Of a DNA stretch of 25,773 bases, positions 1 through 8,140 are shown in pieces. Both the position numbers and the translations under genes were made by a program. The notes beneath the pieces are model-generated. The model saw nothing but the letters and a program-made list of their open reading frames with translations. It was not told the origin of the DNA and searched no databases. The first letter of the stretch is position 1, and each line of letters opens with the position of its first letter. The stretch lies in contig CAZQSM010000030.1 of the NCBI GenBank assembly GCA_964596065.1, forward strand, positions 1-25,773. Direction: 5' to 3'. The stretch comes from SZUA-254 sp964596065 (lineage in GTDB: Bacteria; Bacteroidota; Ignavibacteria; UBA10030; SZUA-254).

Positions 1-35
1 GAGGCTGAAGAAGAAAATCGCTTAAAACCCCCCAC

Positions 36-107
<72 letters not shown>

Positions 108-116
108 CACAACACG

Positions 117-146
117 AAGGCCCCGGCTGTCGCCGGGGCCTTTTGT
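117..146 (+). terminator. Rho-independent terminator of tRNA-Gly
   Basis: An 11-bp perfect stem (AAGGCCCCGGC / GCCGGGGCCTT) with a TGTC loop runs into TTTT. It sits 10 nt after the tRNA. On the opposite strand it lacks a T-run, so it is a weaker stop for the convergent VWA gene. Confidence 0.9.
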
Positions 147-213
147 GTATTCAGCCCGACCTCCCCCGACGGTCCCCCTCTGAACGGGGAAAGCCGCGGG
201 CCTCCGTCCCGGA

Positions 214-1518
214 TCAGTTCGCCGGGGCGAGTCCCTCCGCCTGCGTCGTCGGCTTCACCAGGATCCGGACGATGTCCTTCCCGACGATCGGTGTGCCGTC
301 GAGCAGACTCCCCGTGAGGGTCAATGTCCTGCAGTCCTGGTCCGCGACGGCGCCGAGCGCGGCGACGATCGCCTGGGCGCTGAACTTCAGCGTCAGGTCG
401 CCGTATCCGTCCCGCCCCGCCTTCCAGCAGGAGAGGCAATCCACGAGCTCACCCGGATAGGGCGCGCCGACATCCTCGTACGCGGAGCGCAGGGGGGTCA
501 CTCCCTCCAGCGCCAGCGTGGTCACGTCGATGAGCCCGACGTCGAACCCGGCGAAACCGAGGAGCGCGACCGGGAGCACGCCCCTGTCCTTCGTGTTGAG
601 GGGATTGGGGCAGGACCCCGGCTTGATGTCCATCGGGACGTTCAGTTCCGCGCTTCCGCAGGTGGAGATGATGTCGATGATCGCCGTCGCGGTCCCGGAT
701 CCGTCGTCGGCCGTCTCGAAGTAGACGCCGCCGGACGTCGTCGCGTAGTCCTGCATGATCGCCGCCTGACCCGAGTAATCCCCGCCGGTCGGAACGAAGA
801 TCGCCGAGATTTTGATCCCCTTGGCGAGGGCCTCGAGCGCCCTGGTATGGGCGTTGACGTCATCCACGCCGACGGTGTATGTGTCATCGAAGCCCCCCGG
901 CGGCGCGTCCGTCACGAGGATCAGGATCTTGGTCACGCCGGCACCGCGCCAGTCGGGGGTGAAGTCGATGTTCTGCGGACGTCCCCCCGCCGCGAGGGCG
1001 TTCACCGCGGTATTCACCGCTTCGTCGGAGGCCTCCGGACCCCCGGCGCCTCCCCCGGCCGTGATCGCCAGGATGTTCGCGCCGACCGCGGCCTTGTTGA
1101 CCGCCGAGAAATTGTCAAGGATCGTGAGATCGTCGGCGAACGTCATCAGCGCCAGCCGATAATCCCCGCCTGAAACGACATCGATGCAGTCGAGGATCGC
1201 GTCGAGTTCCGCCTTGACATTGTCGATCGCCCCGAACATGCTCCCCGTGTTGTCGATGAGGATCGCCACGTCCATCGGACCGCAGACGGATCCCTCCGGA
1301 CACACGACCACCATCGGCGCCCGGGGGGCCGGGGCGCCCTTCTCCACGACGCGCGCCTTCACCGCGTCGTTCGACGGCATCGATTGCGTCTGGCTGCCGG
1401 TCGGCGGTTTGAGCGGATCGACACCCTGTTCGCACGACGACACCATGATCAGGAGGGCTACGCAGAGCCCAACACCCGCGACCGAAACCACCTTTGTGGT
1501 AAATCTCCTGTAATCCAT
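214..1518 (-). CDS. VWA-domain lipoprotein with C-terminal DIKPGSCPNPLN-type domain
   Basis: A 434-aa secreted protein, probably lipid-anchored. The N-terminus is basic, then a hydrophobic run ends at VSS-C29, which fits a lipobox. A von Willebrand factor A domain follows, with a MIDAS-like DNTGS near residue 85 and a later threonine/aspartate loop (LVTDAPPGG). This fold usually binds a divalent metal and a protein ligand. The last ~140 residues begin DIKPGSCPNPLN and include GVLPVALLG and DLTLKF, a domain recurrent in secreted proteins of environmental bacteria whose function I do not know. The start at 1518 is preferred over an in-frame ATG 33 nt upstream because AAGGAGG lies 6 nt before it. 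The gene stands alone, convergent with tRNA-Gly. Ligand and role are unknown. Confidence 0.85.
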   Translation of the reverse strand: MDYRRFTTKVVSVAGVGLCVALLIMVSSCEQGVDPLKPPTGSQTQSMPSNDAVKARVVEKGAPAPRAPMVVVCPEGSVCGPMDVAILIDNTGSMFGAIDNVKAELDAILDCIDVVSGGDYRLALMTFADDLTILDNFSAVNKAAVGANILAITAGGGAGGPEASDEAVNTAVNALAAGGRPQNIDFTPDWRGAGVTKILILVTDAPPGGFDDTYTVGVDDVNAHTRALEALAKGIKISAIFVPTGGDYSGQAAIMQDYATTSGGVYFETADDGSGTATAIIDIISTCGSAELNVPMDIKPGSCPNPLNTKDRGVLPVALLGFAGFDVGLIDVTTLALEGVTPLRSAYEDVGAPYPGELVDCLSCWKAGRDGYGDLTLKFSAQAIVAALGAVADQDCRTLTLTGSLLDGTPIVGKDIVRILVKPTTQAEGLAPAN

Positions 1519-2101
1519 CACGTACCTCCTTCTTGTGAAGTGTGACAGCATCAGTGTATTTATCGCCGGACCGCGGAGCTGCCGGCCTCTTCTTCCGCTT
1601 CGGGAACAGTGTCAATGACAGGGACGCATCCGCACGGATATCGGGCGAAAAGGAACAACAGCCATCCTCCGTGCCGGGGTGCGGCCGGAACGACAGGTGT
1701 TCACATTGATCGCTTGGAGGAACCTTTAGGAATGATCGGGGGGAAACATGTACCGCGCTCTCCCGCGCCAATGAAATCAATCGGCTCGAAGAAAGCAACC
1801 GCTGGGGGACAAATGAATTCAAAACATCCGGCGCCGCGATCGCGATTCACGGCTGCGCCGCACTTATCATATTCGCATAATTATACCGGCGGGCCAACGT
1901 GTTGCCCGGTCGATCCCGCCGGAGGTCGGGCTCAACGAGTTTCGGAGATCGGGGGCGCAATCGGCGTTCAGCCGGAAGGATATACACGGCCGGCAGGGTG
2001 GAATGTTCATCGCGTCGGACAACGGTGTGAACGGCCTGAGGATGGGTGGCGCATGATGAAACAGACAGTCCGGCGGGTGTCGAAATATTCGACGGTCGGA
2101 A
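1519..2101. other. Gene-poor spacer between the VWA gene and the kinase
   Basis: No convincing intact gene. A plus-strand open frame of 183 codons spans part of it, but its product is low-complexity with no recognisable motif. Near 1860-1890 is an AT-rich patch unlike its surroundings. The right part may carry a decayed propeller-kinase remnant (listed separately). A short hairpin GTCGAA-ATA-TTCGAC lies at 2079-2093, just past the kinase stop codon. Confidence 0.5.
1931..2056 (+). pseudogene. Possible remnant of a Reg_prop/Y_Y_Y sensor kinase
   Basis: Reading plus frame from 1931 gives LNEFRRSGAQSAF, then GGMFIASDNGVNGLR, ending at TGA 2054-2056. The first piece resembles the NEFNRGA motif that follows the last propeller blade in two-component propeller kinases. 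The second resembles a blade signature (W/M-F/I-G-T/S-D-N-G-V-N). The intact kinase next door has SSEFNRGAYC and LFGGVGGVNRF in the same order. There is no start codon or coding context, so this could be a fossil of a sibling kinase or chance similarity. Confidence 0.25.
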
Positions 2102-5100
2102 TTAATTTCGCTGCAGGCGGAGCACCTCCTTCAGGGTCACCAGCAGTTTCTCCGCCGTGAACGGCTTCGCGATGAACGCCTGGGTCTGTTTCTGCCAGCC
2201 GGCGTCGTCGTGCTCGTTGCCGATCAGACCGCTCGTAACGACGATTTTCAATCCCGGATTGATCGACCTGAGGACGCGGATCGTCTCCCGGCCGTCCCTG
2301 ACGGGCATCATCATGTCGGTGATGACGAGGGCGATATCGTCCATGTTGCGCCGGTACACATCCTCCGCTTCCTCGCCGTCGGCGGCAGTGAGCACCCTGT
2401 ACCCGTACGTTTCGAGCGTTCCCTTTGCGATCTGCCTGATCGCGGGCTCGTCGTCCACGAGGAGAATCGTCTCCCCCTTTCCCGCCGGCAGCGACGGCGA
2501 TTCATCCGGGCCCCTGACGGACGCGCCCTGCGCGACGGCCGGCAGGTATACCCTGAACGTGGACCCCACTTCCGGTTCGCTGTAGACGTTGATGAACCCG
2601 CCGTGCCCCTTGATGATCCCGTTCACGGTGGAAAGCCCGAGTCCGGTCCCTTTCCCGACCCCCTTCGTCGTGAAGAACGGCTCGAAGATCTTCATCATCG
2701 TGTCCTGGGACATCCCGCACCCGGTGTCGGTGACGCTGACGACGACGTGCGGCCCGGAACGCTTGTCGGGCTGGAGCTGAAGTTCGTAGTTGTCGAGCTC
2801 CACGTTTTCGGCGGCGATGCTGAGCGTCCCCCCCTGCGGCATCATCGCGTCGCGGGCGTTGACGCAGAGGTTCAGCAGCACCTGGTGGAGCTGCGTGGGA
2901 TCCCCCGACACCGGGAACAGGTCCTTCGGCACGTCGGTGCGGCATTCGATCGACTTCGGGAAGGTTTCGCGGACGATCGACTCCATCTCCCTGATCACGT
3001 GCTTGAGCTGGAGCTCTTCGTGCCGGCCCTCGGCCCCCCGCGCGAACATCAGCACCTGCTTGACGATGTCCGAACCGCGCTTCGCGCTGAGTTCCATCGT
3101 GGTGAGCAGGGTTTTTTCCCTCTCGTCCGTCCGCCTGTTCCGGAGGATCTGGAGCGCCATGATGATCGGGGCGAGCACGTTGTTCAGGTCGTGCGCGATC
3201 CCGCTGGCGAGCGTGCCGAGGCTCTCCATCCGCTGCGCCCGGAGGAACTGCTTCTCCAGCTTCACTTTCTCGGTGACGTCGCTGTTGATCATCATGATCG
3301 AACGGGGGAAGCCCTGCGGATCGCTCACCAGCGTCCAGCGGCTCTGCATGATCACGGTCTTCTTGTCGCGGGTAAGGTGATGCAGCTCGCCCGACCACTC
3401 CCCCTTCTCAAGGATGACGCGCGCGGCGTCGGTCGAGGTGTGGTCCGCCTTGTCCTGGAGGAGCCGGTGGACGTTTTTCCCCACGGCCTCATCCGCCCGC
3501 CACTTATAGGTAAGCTCCGCGCTCCGGTTCCAGTAGGTGATGGTCCCCCCCACGTCGGTCACAATGATGACGTCGCGCGCCTTGTCGATCAGCGCGGCCT
3601 GCTCGGTGATCCGGTGCTCGGCGGTCTTGAGCCCGGTGATGTCCGTGAAAACGGCGATCGTCCCGCTCAGCTCGCCGCCGGTGAAAATCGGGCTTCCGCC
3701 GACGAACACCTCGACCCGTGAACCGTCCTTCCGGAGCATCTGCAGTTCGTAATGGTCGGCCACCCCGTGCTTGCGCCGTTCGTCGGCCGCGAGCACCATC
3801 TCCCGGCTGCCGGAAGGGACGAGGATGGACCAGTGCCTGCCGACCAACTCGCCGGGTTCGTAGGCGAGCAGGGCTGCGGCCGCCGGATTGACGTACGTGA
3901 GTTTCCCGTTGAGATCGACCACGCAGACCCCCTCGGTCATCGTATGGACCAGGTTCTCGTGGAACTCCTTCAGCCTCCTGAGTTCGTCCTGGGTTTCGAT
4001 CTTTTCGATGATCTCCGAACGCAGCGTTTCGTTCGCGCTGCGAAGCTCGGCCGTCCGTTCCCCGACGCGCAGCTCCAGCTGGTCCCTCGCCGAACGGAGT
4101 TCCTTCGTGATGTCCCAGAGTTCCCGCGTCCGCTCGCCGACGAGCGCCTCGAGGGTCTTCTTCTGCGTTTGGATCGCGCGGACCTTGAACCGGTAGGTGT
4201 AATAGACCGCCGACAGGACCACAAGGGCGACGATGAGCTGGAACCAGCTCGTCTTCCAGAAGGGGGGCATGATCGAGACGATGACCGAAGAACCCGCGTC
4301 GTTCCACACCCCGTCGCTGTTCGACCCCTTGACGCGGAACGTGTAAACACCGGGATCGAGGTTGGTGTAGCTCGCGAGGTGGCGGGGGCCGGCATCCACC
4401 CACTCCGCGTCGAATCCCTCCATCATGTACGCATACTGGTTCCGCTCCGGCGCGGTATAGTCCGTGGAGGCGAATTCGAACGTGATGAAGTTTTCCTTGT
4501 GGGAGAGCTCGATCATCGGGACCCTTCCATCGGACCCGCCGATCGGGACTTCCCGGTCGAATTTCCTGACGGACGTGACCACGATCGAGGGGACCGTCTC
4601 GTTGTCGCGCACCGAGTCGGGATGGAACCTGTTGACCCCGCCCACCCCACCGAAGAGCAGTTCGCCCCCGGACAGCCTGCAATATGCTCCGCGGTTGAAT
4701 TCGGAACTCTGGAGGCCGTCCGACGCGTCGTAATGCCTGGTCGTGGACTGCTCGGGGTCGAACCGGCTCAGACCGGCGTTCGTGCTCAGCCAGAGTCCCC
4801 CCCGTCCGTCAGCCACGAGGCCGTTGACCCGTGTGATCCTGACCCGGTCGCCGGAAGAAGCGGCCATGATCGTCTTCGTCACCGGGTTGAACCGGTAGAG
4901 GCCGCTCCCGGACGTACCGATCCATACTCTGTCGGGCCTGTCGCCGAGGATCGCCGTGACGCCGGCATGGCGGCGTCGTACCCCATCCCCGTCCCCGATC
5001 ACCAGGCTCTCGGTCCAGCGCGTGGTGGGATCGTACCTGACGATGGTCCCCGTGGATGTGCCCATCCAGAGCGTCCCGGTGTAATCCTCGAAGAAGGCGG

Positions 5101-6802
5101 TCACCGAGAACTCGTCGCCGGCGCTGTCCGCCCGCCTGGCGATATCGGGCGTCGTAAATCCGGAGGTGCCCGGGTCGTACCGGAACACCCCCGACGCGGC
5201 CCCGATCCAGAGCCCGCCGGACTTATCGGTATGGAGAGCGTTGATGCGGTTCGCGGTATGGGGAACGGAATCGTCCGCGGGCAGCGTGAGCCGTGTCATC
5301 CGTCCGGTGGCCGGATCCAGGCGGTGGAGCGCCCCCGTTTCGGTCCCGATCCAGACCCTCCCGCCGGCACCTGCCTCGAGCGCCGTGATGCTATTGTCAG
5401 AGAGCCCGGCCGGCGCTCCCCCGACCTTCCTGTACCAGGAGAGTTGATCCGTGGCGGAGTCGTAGCGCGCGATCCCGTTCTCCGCGGTACCGATCCATAT
5501 CGTTCCGCCGGGCCCAGGGTCGAGCGCGGTCACCGAGAAATTCTCCAGGTCGTTGGTATCGCGCGTCCGGTTGCCGAGCAGGCCGAACTTGAGTTTCGCC
5601 CTGCTGAGCTTCGCGAGCCCCCCGCCCGCGGTGCCAAACCAGACGGTGCCCCCCCGGTCCTCGGAGAGACAGGTCATCCGGTTGAGGGGGACGCGGTGGC
5701 CGTGCGACGAGCCGCCGCCGTAGGAGCTGAATATTCCGGTCCGGCGATCGAGGGAGAACAGCGTCTTGTCCGACGCGATCAACCAGACGGTCCCCGACCC
5801 GTCGTGGAGCATCGCCGTGAACCCGGTCCAGGCGTCCCCGTGCTGGAGGTCCGCGCGGTTCGCGTACCGGATGAAGCCGTTGATCTTCGGGTCATACCGG
5901 TCGAGCCCCCCCTTCGATCCGACCCAGAGGCCGTCGGCCCCCTCCCTCCGGAGAAACGTGATGGCGTTCCCGGAGATCCGGGAGACGCCCGATTCCGTTT
6001 CGGTGAAACGGCGGAGGACCCGGGCGCGGGTGTTCAGGAGGAACAGACCGTTGTCGGTCCCCACCCAGATCAACCCCGCGTCGTTCCCCACCAGGGCGGT
6101 GATCTTCTGCCCGCCGAGCCGGACTCCGGAAGGTCCGGAGGCATCGTAGGAGCCGAACGCGCCCTGCGCGAAATCATACTTCTTCAGCCCCGAATCGGTC
6201 CCGAACCAGACTGACCCCTCGTGGTCCTCATAGATACAATTGACGGCGCTGCCCGCGGCCCGGGCGCCCGCCCTGTCGACGTAGCGGAAGTGCGTGAAGG
6301 TACTGGTGGTCGTGTTGTACCGGTTCAATCCCTGTTCCGTCCCGACCCAGAGCGAATTCCGGGAATCCTCGAACATGGCGGTGACGTTGCCCCCGCTCAG
6401 GGCCCCCGGGTCGGAAGGATCGTGGATGAACTGCTCGAACGTCCCGGTCGATTTTTCATAACGGCAGAGGCCGCCCCCGGCGGTGGCGACCCAGATGGCG
6501 CCGTCGCTGTCCTGGAAGAGCATCCGGACGTCGTTGTCGGAAAGCGTCGTTGTCGGGCGTTCGGGATCGTGGCGGTAGACGACGAAGTTGTACCCGTCGT
6601 ACCTGTTCAGGCCGTCCATCGTGCCGAACCACATCAGCCCGTCCCGGTCCTGGAGGATGGCCTGGACCGTGCTCTGCGAAAGGCCCTGCTCGACCGACAG
6701 CCGGTCGAAGGCCTGGATACGCTCCCCCGAATGCGTTGCGGACGCGGGGGATGAGAGCCCCGCGAGGAGGAGGACAGGAAGGAATCGCGACCGGAGATTC
6801 AT
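2102..6802 (-). CDS. Hybrid sensor histidine kinase with 14-blade two-component propeller
   Basis: A 1566-aa membrane sensor. A Sec signal peptide (LPVLLLAGLSSPASA) leads into 14 Reg_prop repeats of the form D-x-x-G-x-[LVI]-W-[FVI]-G-T-x-x-G-L-x-R-Y-[DN], enough for two seven-bladed periplasmic propellers. A Y_Y_Y domain follows (about 775-845), then one membrane helix (about 850-870) and a coiled coil. Next are PAS domains near 950 and 1070, and HisKA with the phospho-acceptor in IAHDLNN (about 1204). HATPase_c shows an N-box in NLCVNARDAM and G-boxes DTGCGM and GKGTGLGLS. A C-terminal receiver has VDDEP, phospho-Asp in VITDMMMP (about 1494) and Lys in AKPF. Unlike classical Bacteroidetes HTCS proteins it has no HTH after the receiver, so it must act through phosphotransfer or a partner protein. 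It has no adjacent response regulator. The ligand is unknown; the related sensors commonly detect polysaccharide fragments. Confidence 0.95.
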   Translation of the reverse strand: MNLRSRFLPVLLLAGLSSPASATHSGERIQAFDRLSVEQGLSQSTVQAILQDRDGLMWFGTMDGLNRYDGYNFVVYRHDPERPTTTLSDNDVRMLFQDSDGAIWVATAGGGLCRYEKSTGTFEQFIHDPSDPGALSGGNVTAMFEDSRNSLWVGTEQGLNRYNTTTSTFTHFRYVDRAGARAAGSAVNCIYEDHEGSVWFGTDSGLKKYDFAQGAFGSYDASGPSGVRLGGQKITALVGNDAGLIWVGTDNGLFLLNTRARVLRRFTETESGVSRISGNAITFLRREGADGLWVGSKGGLDRYDPKINGFIRYANRADLQHGDAWTGFTAMLHDGSGTVWLIASDKTLFSLDRRTGIFSSYGGGSSHGHRVPLNRMTCLSEDRGGTVWFGTAGGGLAKLSRAKLKFGLLGNRTRDTNDLENFSVTALDPGPGGTIWIGTAENGIARYDSATDQLSWYRKVGGAPAGLSDNSITALEAGAGGRVWIGTETGALHRLDPATGRMTRLTLPADDSVPHTANRINALHTDKSGGLWIGAASGVFRYDPGTSGFTTPDIARRADSAGDEFSVTAFFEDYTGTLWMGTSTGTIVRYDPTTRWTESLVIGDGDGVRRRHAGVTAILGDRPDRVWIGTSGSGLYRFNPVTKTIMAASSGDRVRITRVNGLVADGRGGLWLSTNAGLSRFDPEQSTTRHYDASDGLQSSEFNRGAYCRLSGGELLFGGVGGVNRFHPDSVRDNETVPSIVVTSVRKFDREVPIGGSDGRVPMIELSHKENFITFEFASTDYTAPERNQYAYMMEGFDAEWVDAGPRHLASYTNLDPGVYTFRVKGSNSDGVWNDAGSSVIVSIMPPFWKTSWFQLIVALVVLSAVYYTYRFKVRAIQTQKKTLEALVGERTRELWDITKELRSARDQLELRVGERTAELRSANETLRSEIIEKIETQDELRRLKEFHENLVHTMTEGVCVVDLNGKLTYVNPAAAALLAYEPGELVGRHWSILVPSGSREMVLAADERRKHGVADHYELQMLRKDGSRVEVFVGGSPIFTGGELSGTIAVFTDITGLKTAEHRITEQAALIDKARDVIIVTDVGGTITYWNRSAELTYKWRADEAVGKNVHRLLQDKADHTSTDAARVILEKGEWSGELHHLTRDKKTVIMQSRWTLVSDPQGFPRSIMMINSDVTEKVKLEKQFLRAQRMESLGTLASGIAHDLNNVLAPIIMALQILRNRRTDEREKTLLTTMELSAKRGSDIVKQVLMFARGAEGRHEELQLKHVIREMESIVRETFPKSIECRTDVPKDLFPVSGDPTQLHQVLLNLCVNARDAMMPQGGTLSIAAENVELDNYELQLQPDKRSGPHVVVSVTDTGCGMSQDTMMKIFEPFFTTKGVGKGTGLGLSTVNGIIKGHGGFINVYSEPEVGSTFRVYLPAVAQGASVRGPDESPSLPAGKGETILLVDDEPAIRQIAKGTLETYGYRVLTAADGEEAEDVYRRNMDDIALVITDMMMPVRDGRETIRVLRSINPGLKIVVTSGLIGNEHDDAGWQKQTQAFIAKPFTAEKLLVTLKEVLRLQRN

Positions 6803-7150
6803 CCGCCGCGCCGACCGCTCAGTGGGACATCACCACCCGGACATTCCACCATAATTTTCGTGAACCCTCCTGTTTTAACCGCTGCCGCCGCCCGCGCGGA
6901 CGTTAATTACGGCCATATGTACGGATAGGACGCGAAGAATCCAACGCCCGGGCGCACACCGTGTGAGCCAGGACAAGCCATCACGGGGGGTTTCGGGGCG
7001 GCTCCGGAGGGGACGTGAAAACGGCGCTATTCGGGAGGCCGGAGGTGTGACGCGGAATACAGAGGCGGAAAATGAGGCGCATCGGGGGTGACGGACGGCG
7101 GGGAGCCGGGATTGGCCTTCACACCGGTTTTGCGTATATTTTATCGCATT
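6803..7150. other. Intergenic region upstream of the kinase and tRNA-Val
   Basis: About 350 nt with no supported gene. It should hold the kinase promoter on the minus strand, but no convincing -35/-10 pair was found there. On the plus strand its right end carries the tRNA-Val promoter. No repeats or mobile-element ends were seen. Confidence 0.6.
7112..7140 (+). promoter_or_regulatory. Sigma-70-type promoter of tRNA-Val
   Basis: TTGGCC (7112-7117), 17-nt spacer, TATATT (7135-7140), about 10 nt before the tRNA. The -10 matches 5 of 6 consensus bases. The tRNA-Gln promoter has the same TTGG / N17 / TATATT layout, which supports both. Confidence 0.6.
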
Positions 7151-7228
7151 GGACGCTTAGCTCAGCTGGTTCAGAGCGTCGCCCTTACAAGGCGAAGGCC
7201 GCTGGTTCGAACCCAGCAGCGTCCACCA
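7151..7228 (+). tRNA. tRNA-Val (anticodon TAC)
   Basis: Acceptor GGACGCT pairs with AGCGTCC. The anticodon stem TCGCC/GGCGA holds the loop CTTACAA (anticodon TAC), and the T-arm GCTGG-TTCGAAC-CCAGC is perfect. CCA is encoded (7226-7228), unlike in the Gly and Gln tRNAs of this window. Confidence 0.97.
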
Positions 7229-7237
7229 AACCCGCCG

Positions 7238-8068
7238 CTACGGCGAAAGCAACTCCCCTCCCGTTGCCATCATCAACGCCGCACCAGCAATCAGGCTGAG
7301 ACAGCCCGCGGTAATCGAAACCGCAAACCCGGCCTTCCCTCCCGGGGCGAGCCTGCCCAGCGGAATGCTCACGAGGAACGTCGCGAGCGTCATCCCGAGG
7401 ACGGACCCCGCGCCGAAGAGCGCCAGGTAGAGTATGCCCATCAGCCTGGTCGGGATCACCGGAAGGAGGATCAGCGTGAGACCGGCGCTGCCGGCGAGGC
7501 CGTGGACCATCCCCACGATGAATGAGCCGCCGGGGGTGCCCGGCCGCGCGGGATACCCGGGGTGGTGGCCCGGGGCTGATGCCGGCGTGGCCATCGTGCC
7601 GGCTGCCTGCGGGGGGATCGAGCCCGGCGCGGGCGTCCGCGCGGCCATCGGGCCGGGCGACCGTGCCGGCGGGGCCGCCGGGTCGTGCCGCGCATCCTCT
7701 CTGTGCACGTGCGGATGGATGTGAAGCCGCTTCCCGTGCGAGTGCGCGTGGAGGTGCACCGTCCAGCCCTTCCGGAGCCGGATAAGGAGGCGCAGGCCAA
7801 GCACGATCAGCATGACCCCGACGCCGAATTCGAGGAGGAGGGAGACGGCCGGAGGAAACCTCAGGTCGAACGCGATGATCGCCCCGCCGACCGCCAGGAG
7901 GGTCGCTGCATGCCCGAATCCCCACCAGGCCCCGACGCCCGCGGCCTCCCAGCGACCGCGCCGGCCGGGCAGCATCGTGGTCACCGCGGCGAGGTGGTCG
8001 ACGTCGAGGGAGTGCTTCATCCCGAGGATGAAGCCGAGAACAACGATCGGGGGGGTGGTCTGTTCCAT
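7238..8068 (-). CDS. NicO/UreH-type nickel/cobalt permease with His-rich loop
   Basis: A 276-aa inner-membrane protein. The first helix carries H19-S-L-D-V-D-H25, matching the metal-binding H-x4-D-H signature of NiCoT/NicO and UreH-like transporters. Hydrophobic segments follow (GVGAWWGFGHAATLL, LLLEFGVGVMLIVLGLRLLI), then a cytosolic or periplasmic loop of about 90 residues, then three C-terminal helices. The loop starts with a dense histidine cluster (HLHAHSHGK, HIHPHVH) and continues as a Pro/Ala/Gly-rich linker. Such clusters often bind Ni, Co or Zn. No urease or hydrogenase genes are nearby, so the metal and client enzyme are unknown. It is divergent from the rRNA methyltransferase gene. 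No clear Shine-Dalgarno precedes the ATG. Confidence 0.85.
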   Translation of the reverse strand: MEQTTPPIVVLGFILGMKHSLDVDHLAAVTTMLPGRRGRWEAAGVGAWWGFGHAATLLAVGGAIIAFDLRFPPAVSLLLEFGVGVMLIVLGLRLLIRLRKGWTVHLHAHSHGKRLHIHPHVHREDARHDPAAPPARSPGPMAARTPAPGSIPPQAAGTMATPASAPGHHPGYPARPGTPGGSFIVGMVHGLAGSAGLTLILLPVIPTRLMGILYLALFGAGSVLGMTLATFLVSIPLGRLAPGGKAGFAVSITAGCLSLIAGAALMMATGGELLSP

Positions 8069-8080
8069 CGGCGGCCGAGG

Positions 8081-8107
8081 TTAGTGCCTGTCTCCAAACG
8101 GCACTAA
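8081..8107. promoter_or_regulatory. Perfect inverted repeat in divergent promoter region
   Basis: TTAGTGCC-N11-GGCACTAA, an 8-bp perfect dyad whose centre lies midway between the two divergent start codons. The geometry fits a dimeric repressor operator. TAATAT overlaps its right end and may be a -10 box for the plus-strand gene. It does not match the NikR or Nur consensus known to me. Cognate regulator unknown. Confidence 0.45.
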
Positions 8108-8140
8108 TATAGACATTTTTTTCACTATCTTTCGGCCCTG

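Noticed and set aside
1609..2160. A 183-codon plus-strand gene in the spacer
   Set aside because: No homology or domain pattern, and it overlaps the 3' end of the kinase. Only the short kinase-like segment in another frame was kept, at low confidence.
3752..6214. An 820-codon plus-strand open frame antisense to the kinase
   Set aside because: It is a product of GC-rich codon bias opposite a real gene: low-complexity Arg/Pro/Asp/Val sequence with no motif, while the minus strand has a full set of kinase domains.
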